A program made the translations under genes and the position numbers. A DNA stretch of 64,000 nucleotides from Tretioscincus oriximinensis (lineage: Eukaryota > Chordata > Lepidosauria > Squamata > Gymnophthalmidae): NCBI GenBank assembly GCA_022410635.1, contig JAJVDF010000357.1:803389-867388 (forward strand). The letters run 5' to 3'. Below are positions 56,461-64,000 of the stretch, piece after piece. The notes beneath the pieces are model-generated. The model was not told the DNA's origin, made no database searches, and saw only the letters and a program-made list of their open reading frames with translations. The stretch's first letter is position 1. Each line of letters begins with the position of its first letter.

Positions 56461-57390
56461 ATATCTACTACTAAAAGTAACTTCATACTTTATTTCTGCC
56501 ACCATAAATTAATATTATTGTATATTGTGTGCACTGTCTAGATAGACATCCAACATTATTTGCTCTAATCTTTCATTTCAATTTATGCATTTGTGTGTGA
56601 TTTTTCCAGGTAGGGATACACTTGCTGATAAGCAGTGGAAGAAAAAAAGCATTTTATCTGTTGAATTTCTTGTAGTAAAGTAGGTAGCTTTTCATCCTGT
56701 TTAAATAAAAACCAGGGAATAAAACTCTAAATTCCAGAGCAGGGGAAAATGAGGATACTTTTGGATTAAGTGTGGGATTTTNTGGCACTAGAAGAGAATG
56801 CCAGTTTAGCCAAGCCAAATATTAAATATTCATTTTGTTTACGCGTTTCAATTCTAAACATGCTCGTAATGTTTACATTACACAGGCAAATAGAAAAATA
56901 TTAGCCAACTAAAAAGCATGAACGTCTTAAATCATCTCAGTATTCCATGAAGTTTATATTACTGGGCAAGATATAGATCTAAACACTGAATAATGCAAAA
57001 CAGTGAGCAAATAATCAACATCCTTCATAACAATGGTAAACAAGAATGTCTTCTAGTAGCCTCTCAACGTGTGGCAGATAATAAGATCCTTCAATTCCTC
57101 TTCCCTTCCTGCAGCCTATTAGATTGCCATGAGTCATTTTGACAGCAGTTTTAACATAAAAGAATAGTCCGTCTTAAGGGACACAAGCCATGTGGAGGAT
57201 TTTATATTTGATCACATCCATCTAATTTACTGCTGGCTCAGTTTGTTTTTCATTGGCCACATTTTTCAGTCTCCCAGGAGTCAATCTGATGCTGACAGGG
57301 TGTCATTTCCTCTCCCACCAATCCCATTCCTCCTCTCCCTCTTTCCTCTGTCATTAGATACCATCTCTTTCCTCTACCCATCCCCACCGC
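56461..57390. other. Unassigned non-coding DNA
   Basis: No gene supported. Confidence 0.35.
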
Positions 57391-57741
57391 AAAACTGTCC
57401 AGCTTTTCTGAGGCCCAAACGGGGGTAATTAATATTCATGCTAATTTGCATAATCATGAATATGCAAATCACCCACCAATATGCACACCCGGCCCCCCGA
57501 GAACCCTGGAGTGTGTGAGAAATTTGCAAAGAGTGTGAGAAATTTGCAACATCACTTCAGTGCGGGGGAGGGTGTATTCAGGAGCTGGCCTCGATTGCCA
57601 GAGCTTCCTAGCAGTGCTGCAGTAAATTTAATTTAAAAAAAATAATAAAACAATTATTTTTTATTTTTTACTGAGGGAAGTGTGCCTTCAGGAGCTGGTC
57701 CCAGTCGCCAGCGCCTCCTAGTGATGGTACAGTATACTTTT

Positions 57742-57744
<3 letters not shown>

Positions 57745-57781
<37 letters not shown>
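57745..57781. repeat. (AT)n microsatellite
   Basis: Uninterrupted AT dinucleotides inside the long element. Confidence 0.95.
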
Positions 57782-57783
<2 letters not shown>

Positions 57784-57827
57784 CCTCAGCGATAATGGGA
57801 AAATCACATCCCCCCATCCCCTGGTAG

Positions 57828-58025
57828 TAGGCTGACCAGATGAGCCCTTTTTGGGGGGGGGGGTGAAAACCCGGTTTTGGAGTGCTTCCCAGTTTTCTCT
57901 GAGGAATTTTTTTTTCAAAAAAATATTTTTTATTATTTTTTTTAATGTTTTTTCCTCAGAAAAATAGGGAGGCACCCCAAAAACAGGTTTTCAACCCCCC
58001 CGAAAGGGGTCATCTGGTCAGTCTA
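57828..58025. mobile_element. Nested short TAGGCTGACC element
   Basis: The ends are TAGGCTGACCAGATGAGCCC and GGGGTCATCTGGTCAGTCTA. The flanks CCTGGTAG and CCCAGTAG match at 6 of 8 positions. Confidence 0.7.
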
Positions 58026-58083
58026 CCCAGTAGACACCCCGAAATTGGGGTTTCCCCTCCCAAAAGTGTAATCTGGTCAGCCT

Positions 58084-59330
58084 CCTAGCCACCCCTGCTT
58101 CTTTTTCCCTGAGAGATTATTGTAGGTTATGTAGGTAGGAATATGCTGGGCTGAATTGTCCATACATAAGACAAGGATGTGCCCACTCAGTGAACAATAT
58201 CTGAAGAAAGTGAGGAAAGACTGTGAGTCCCAGATGCTATTCCTACAANCATTTTTGCCCACAGAATTGGAGGAACATTGAAAATGTCATCAGAAGTCAT
58301 GTCAGATGCACACCTTCATAGCACTGCTAATGATTGCCATCGTGGTGATCGCCATGATGAGGTCATGCTGCTGCTCACAAGCCAGCAGCAACAACAATAA
58401 GGCCTCCTCCACATGATGTGTTAAAAATTGAAATGGTGTTAAATCCTGAAATAATCCGATCACAAGCCTAGTTATACTTTCCTTATCCTTCCACAAACAA
58501 ACAACTGGAAAACCTTTAAATCCATGTCAAGCAAACAGATGACTAACCTGGAAGTAAATACTGAATATGCTCAGTTGAGATTCTGCACCGATTAACCAGG
58601 AAGTGTATGAGATTCTCACCATCTTGTGCTGGTTAATCAAATGGCACCCAAAGGCTTGAGAATTCCCGTTCCCCCCCCTTTTGTCCTGATGCATTAAAAA
58701 AACTTTGTTGAAACACGAGGTTGAGCAATGTTAATTTTGGGACATCATAGTAACATCCAGGAAGGCAAGTCTCATGTGAAGGGAGGCAAAAAATGGTCTG
58801 GTGCTGGACATCCGGGAATTCTATTGTGACACCTTCCACTCAAGCACACTGCACCAAATTCCTAGATCTGCACCATTGTTTGTGCGCAGTATCTGCCTTT
58901 GGCATCTTGCATGTGTGCTGTGCCTCATACAACAGGGGAAAGCACTACAGTAGCTGTTTTCTCAATGGTTCTTAAAACGTATTATAGCTTTTTTCGTGCT
59001 GGGTGGCACGGGTACCTGTGAACTATATTTATTTATTTATTTGACACGAAGATCTTCCCAGCATGAGGAAAGCATGACGAAAAACCCACACAACATGTGG
59101 AAGCACCTTGAACTTATTTTTACTTCCATTTGTTTCTGTTCCATGACTTCTTCCAAGCTGTCTGTTTGCCATTGTCCAGCAAAAGGAGCTAGTGACTAAC
59201 AAGAGAAAAGACATTGCCTCTTGTTGCCCCAGGGACGTTTTGCACATGAGAGGATTAGTTTCATCTATTTACCTGTTTTTCTATCCTGGAGTTCATACCC
59301 CACCAGATCTGCATATGCTTTGTCATCTCC
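58084..59330. other. Unassigned non-coding DNA
   Basis: A (TTTA)n run lies at 59025-59041. No gene supported. Confidence 0.35.
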
Positions 59331-59495
59331 TATACACAGTTTTCTATAAATACCTGGCCCTGACGTTAGTCCCTCAGCATCTGAAGAAGTAGACGTGTCT
59401 ACGAAAGCTTATGCCAACCACTTTTCTCCTGTTAGTCTCAAAGTGCTGCGAGCTCCTTTGCTGGACTTTCTGCTAGACTAACACGGCTATTTCTC
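59331..59495 (+). mobile_element. Penelope-like 3' end with hammerhead-like motif
   Basis: CTGAAGA (59381-59387), a hairpin GTAGA-CGTG-TCTAC (59389-59402 with its loop), GAAA, then GC-TTAT-GC. This is the order of the hammerhead ribozyme core reported in Penelope-like elements. It continues into TCCTTTGCTGGACTTTCTGC and CTAGACTAACACGGCTATTT. Upstream sequence is shared with 60850. Confidence 0.55.
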
Positions 59496-60296
59496 TGAAT
59501 TTTTTTGCCATTGGACAATGTAGTGCTTTGGGGAGACTCAAGGAAACGAGAGATTTTCTGGCTGGGAGTTGATTTGCTGCATCTGCTGCTGCCGGAGCAG
59601 ACATCTCTCACAAAGTGGTTCTCTCTCGGTGTACTCAAGGGATAATTTGTAGTTCCAATACATTTAGGCTGCTTTCAGTTTACGAAGGATTTACAGAAAA
59701 CCATTCTCTGTGGCTCAGTTTCAAAGTAGGATATTTAACGGGATGTTAGCCTCACCCATTTGAAAGCAAGGGGATCCTGTCTCAGTTAAAAATTTCAATA
59801 TATTGCTTTCAATTTTTTAAAAGTATCTCCCGCAACAATGCAATGTGAAAATATTAATCAGAAAGGGGAACTTATGGAACAGCTTTTCCNTGAAAAAAGA
59901 AATTGCTTCCTCATCCTGTTTAACAAGATAATTCAATTACGAATCAAACATTTTCAAAATTTGGCAGTTACAACATGTTTAAATCCCTTATTAACTGGCA
60001 TTCTGTTCAATGACCTATTTCCTATTGATCAACTTTCCTGATACTGCTTCAATAGAAATGAATCATTTAGTATTAGCAACCAGCTAAATGCTTCTCAAGA
60101 AGCTGAAATTGAGGAGAATTTGGCACTGGCAGGAGGTAAACCAGTAAAAAGACCAGTAGCTTTTGTAGAAGCCCTTTTAAACCCCACCTCCTTGTGCTAC
60201 CCCTGGCATAGTAAAATGAAGCCACNGTCCACATATTATTGTAGCTATGATTACGAGAAGAAGCTCCAATATTTCCTTTACTTTCAGGGCATTAAA
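59496..60296. other. Unassigned non-coding DNA
   Basis: No gene supported. Confidence 0.35.
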
Positions 60297-60577
60297 AAAA
60301 ATGGCTCAGTCACTAAGGAATCCGTCTCTCAGCTGGGAGATCGGGGTTCCGAAGCCCTGTGTGGGACGTGGGGAGGGCTGAGCACCTTCCACTAGCCTGT
60401 AGCTCTAGCCAACCCAGCTATTTGAAAGCAAGAATTGCATGAAATTGCAATTGACTGCAAGTAGATAAATGGGAACCACCACAGCCTGGTGGGGAAAATA
60501 GAATGCCAACCTTAGGGCAAAATAACCTTGTAAGCCACTTTGAGTCCCTTTGAAAGGTGAATATAGGGTGCTATAAG
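60297..60577 (+). repeat. tRNA-derived SINE, family A, well preserved
   Basis: Head ATGGCTCAGTCACTAAGGAA and GGGGTTCCGAAGCCC, body TAGCCTGTAGCTCTAGCCAA, and TTTGAGTCCCTTTGAAAGGT near the end. Confidence 0.85.
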
Positions 60578-60849
60578 AATGGATAGGCTACCACAGCTTT
60601 CTTTTGTTTTTATACAAACCCTCCCTAGTAGCCTCAAACTGCAGATAAATTGAAACAAAGGAAGTTTTTATTTTACTTTTAAATGGAACATTTCTCACTC
60701 GCAGGGTAAAAGGGGGGGGGGAGCAACAGCCAATGACAGGANAGAAACAGCATTTTCTTGGAGCGTCCAGTTCCCAGAGACTCCTGGGAATTTGTTGCAG
60801 ATCCAGGGGTAAGAAAGAAGCACCTATGCTAACAACCACATTTATAGTC

Positions 60850-61012
60850 CTTTGTCATTTCCTACATTCAGTTTCCTATAAAAGTCTGTTCCTGACATTG
60901 GTCCCCTAGCACCTGAAGACNTAGACATGTCTCTGGAAGCTCATGCTGCCTACTTTCTTCTTTTTCCTTTCTTACGGGCTATAAGCCCCCNTTTCTGGAC
61001 TTTCTGAACTAA
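60850..61012 (+). repeat. Penelope-like 3' end, degraded
   Basis: CCTGACATTGGTCCCCTAGC, ACCTGAAGACNTAGACATGT, CTCTGGAAGCTCATGC and TCTGGACTTTCTG match 59331-59480 in order. Confidence 0.5.
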
Positions 61013-61520
61013 GACTTAGGCTGCCACCACACATGTGGCCACACTGCACAATTTAAGAGTATAGCGACCTAAACTGAATTGCCCTCCTACCCACACTAAG
61101 GAAATGGTCTCCCATCTGCCCAGAAAGCTCTGTGACGGGAGGGCAGCAGCACCATGGTAANAACCAGGACACTCTCCTCCTGCTCATGTGGGTCCCAGTA
61201 ACCACCGCCTGCGCCTGCATGCAATTGGCTGCTATTTTCCTGCTCTCGAAAGGCTTCACCCACCTGTTCACCACGACTGCAGAAATCCTCTGGGTCACAT
61301 GTCCGTAAGCAGCGATGGAAGAGGCTGGTTGGGCAGCTCCAGGCTGGGATTGAATTTACCCAGCAATGGTGCTTTGCTGCAAGCTGATTGATGGCAAGAC
61401 ACAATCCAATGCAGTGAGCTGCTTNGTTGTGACTCCCATTCCGGGAAGTATCTGCTCTTTGGATTCAGCNTAACATGATAATTTCTCTAAAATTAACTTC
61501 AAGAACATTGATGCTTTAAC
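61013..61520. other. Unassigned non-coding DNA
   Basis: Moderately GC-rich with no supported exon; the overlapping short frames have no recognised domain. Confidence 0.35.
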
Positions 61521-62440
61521 TGTGAGAGTGAGAAATATTGTGGCAACAGGCCATCATGTGGATGCACCCTAAGTTAACATGTGGAAGGGAGGCTTGTAAA
61601 ATGCTTGTTGATCCAGACTATTGGACTGTGACAAACATCCTGAAGTAGCCTTCACATGACCATGAAAAAGGCTATCTGAGGATTGGCAGAGAAATGCTAT
61701 TCACACGTCTGACACTTCCAGCCCTTGGTGTTTCATTTCTTGTGGACAAGAAGTGGCCCTTGATGTCAGCTATATCTGGACAGTTCATAACTGTGTGAAT
61801 AAAAAATGTCTCCACTAACTTATTAAGTTCACTGACAACCTACTCTTTCAAACTGTACAAAAGCATGTAAAGCACATAGGAAGTGCCCTTAGGGCAATGT
61901 GTATTTTTTACAGCCAGGGTTTAGATAATATTTGACAGTAGATTTTCTGCCTTGAGGGGAAACTGTTGGCTTGAGGGGGTGATGTGTGGTTGTCATGACC
62001 ATTAAGGCTCTGCACAGTATCTTTTCCCCTCCATGCATACAGATGGAGCCNGAGCTAAATAAATTGTGAAGTTGTTTGAATAAAAGCAATAGACTCAGTT
62101 CTCAAAGCAAGTTACTTTTATTCAGCTCTAAAACAACTATTTACTTCAGGAGTGCTCTCTTGCCTGAATGCCCTCCGTTTACATGCTTGCAGATTAACCA
62201 TTAACTAATCAGATCATTGGGTTTTCCTGCCTAAACGTGGAGTATGTGGCACAGATTACTGTTAGGCCTGATTTGCACATACTTGTCTGAATCCCCTTTA
62301 GTTAATGTATATTAGCTTGATGTGAATTTGCTGAAGCTACAAGTGTTTGCATTAAGCAGCTTGAAGCCTCTCTTCCACGTGCTAATTTAAGGTGCATCCA
62401 CATGACTGCCTGTTGCCACCTTATTTCTCACTCTCACAAC
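61521..62440. repeat. Roughly 95-base inverted repeats enclosing about 730 bases
   Basis: The left arm begins GTGAGAGTGAGAAATATTGT and includes GGCAACAGGCCATCATGTGG. The right arm is the inverted copy, ending TTATTTCTCACTCTCAC. Similarity fades after about 95 bases. It is either a DNA element with long termini or two opposed copies of one repeat. No clear target duplication. Confidence 0.5.
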
Positions 62441-64000
62441 AGAAGTGGAACAATGAGTGCTCCTGTTCAAACGCCCAACTATTGTTATATATGACACCAT
62501 AAGCAATCACAGGTTACATCGGGTTCACTTCAATACTGCTTCCAAAGGCATCTCCAGGTTCAGCACTTCTTTGCAGGCAGATCTGAAATTGCTTTTGCAG
62601 GCAGCTTTGGAGCTGTTCTTGAAAAAGAACGACACTTTGAATACATTCCAGTTCCATCCTGCTTCAACATTATTTCTGCATGACCATGCAATTCTGTTGT
62701 TTATGCAAACCCGCTGCTGCCAATGCACATTAGATAGCGTAATCCCACATGTAGGAGAGATTGGTCCAATCCACAGGACCTTATCTTACCTCGCTCTTAC
62801 TGGAATTTTTCAACATCGTGATTCTTTGCCATACAAGTAAAAGGATTTTTTGTCAGGCTTTGCAATGCATCTGGAAAAATGTTGAAATGTAAGAGGAATC
62901 AGCCATTGCTGATCTTTCCGAAAGCATCACAAAATNCTGTGTCTTCTATTGCGCAGCTGCCTGCAGCCCTGATGTATGCCATGCCGTCAGGAGAAGACGA
63001 ATACCATGAAAAGACGCCAGCTAGTAGGACTGCAGAATCGCAGCTGGCTAACACGCATGGTATCATGTTCCTGCTTTCTCCTGTGTTCCTCTCGCCAGCC
63101 TTGTGCCAGCTCCATGCGGATTCTAAAGGGAGGATTCTACAGGTTTTACTGGTGAAACCTGTAAGCCCTTGCAGATTGCTGGTTTCACTCGTCATGTGGA
63201 GGGGGTCATTAATGTGCTCGATTGGTAATGCATTTAATGGAGCTGCTGCATCAGTGTTATAGCACTATGGCCATGCAGACTGTGTGAAATATTGAGTTCC
63301 TTAAAATGTATTACTAAGCTTGTGCACAAAGAGCCTCAGTCAGTTTTTCTACCTAAAGCTGTCATCTGCCCCATAACAGTGATTTCCCACCCAAATCTGC
63401 TGTTTGCCAAGGGGTGGGAATGCTAGCCATCTATCAATATGTCAGGGATACTATCCCTAGCAGAAATAACAGGCCAAGGAAGGAAGGAAGGAGAGTTGTC
63501 CTTTTATATTTTCCTCTTCTCATTACTTCCCACATTATTTTTTGCTTACCTCTTCTCTCTTTATTTGTTTCTGAAAATTGGTTTTATCTATTTATACANG
63601 TATGCATGGATATATAAACGCACATACACCTTTGAGGGTGACTGATGTACGGTTAAAAAAACCCCAAAATCTCCTAATGCAATTTGGTGGCATTATTACT
63701 GTCAAAGCCATGTTCTATCACGAGTCATTCCCCAATTCTCTGGACAAAAATTAACTAATAACACACAACAAAAATATTGGAATGAGAAATCAGGAGCAAA
63801 GGAAGTCAGTGGAGGTGTTACCTTTGCTCTACACCCAAATAGATTAAATGTTCCACCCAGCAAATTTGGCTTTCATAGAATAAGGGTGTAACCACCCCAC
63901 ATGTTTCATGAAACATTTTGAGTCAGCAATTTGCACACCTCTAAGATGCACAGTTTATGGAAGCTGCAGGATTTAATGCAGTGAACCAAGAGCGGAAACA
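62441..64000. other. Unassigned non-coding DNA to the window end
   Basis: No supported exon. The 127-codon frames at 62457-62840 and 62879-63262 have no domain, signal peptide or splice context. A small hairpin ACAGGTTT...AAACCTGT lies near 63138-63162. Confidence 0.35.

Larger units (their letters stand above)
57391..58083. mobile_element. Long TAGGCTGACC element containing a nested short one
   Basis: It starts AAAACTGTCCAGCTTTTCTG, then AGGCCCAAACGGGG and ATTCATGCTAATTTGCATAA, and ends GTGTAATCTGGTCAGCCTC. The module GAGCTGG...CGCCAGCGCCTCCTAG occurs twice. A short element is nested at 57828-58025. Confidence 0.65.

Noticed and set aside
62457..63262. Two 127-codon plus frames
   Set aside because: No domain, no splice sites at plausible positions, and an N in the second. 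Chance frames are expected at this length.

Overview
The window looks like nuclear DNA from a squamate reptile, probably a lizard. The support is the repeat content: CR1 LINE tails with TTCTTATG and ATTCTATG octamers, tRNA-headed SINEs with a (CTT)n-type tail, L1-like ORF2 debris, Penelope-like 3' ends, and many hAT-like and mariner-like non-autonomous DNA elements. The coding regions are vertebrate genes. There are scattered single N calls and one 219-base assembly gap (25245-25463). The species cannot be fixed from the sequence.

Only two host protein-coding regions are supported. At the left edge, the 3' part of a leukosialin (SPN/CD43) gene reads rightward (2-637): the end of the mucin-like ectodomain, one membrane span and a conserved cytoplasmic tail. 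At 13412-15091 an intact leftward exon encodes a 559-residue connexin-like protein. It has four membrane spans and both extracellular cysteine triplets, but the cysteine spacing is unusual, the cytoplasmic loop is about 320 residues of His/Met/Pro/Gly/Tyr/Cys-rich sequence, and the C-terminus is short. It is the most unusual gene seen here. A splice acceptor sits directly against its ATG, so a further 5' exon must lie to the right.

The remaining roughly 61 kb is repeat-rich non-coding DNA. It holds a 5'-truncated CR1 element with reverse-transcriptase sequence (5298-7060, minus) and about a dozen short 3' tails of the same family; a second CR1 family; two SINE families; and an abundant short element with TAGGCTGACC ends and 7-8 bp target duplications, which repeatedly inserts into itself and into SINEs. 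There are also fold-back elements (30482-31078, 43107-43492, 16735-17010, 46020-46097), a mariner/pogo-like element (21255-21514), a hAT-like element that contains the assembly gap (25185-25522), and Penelope-like ends with a hammerhead-like motif. From 31.1 kb onward no exon could be supported.

The two genes show no functional connection in the sequence. SPN is a leukocyte surface mucin and the other a probable gap-junction family channel protein. They lie tail to tail, about 12.8 kb apart.
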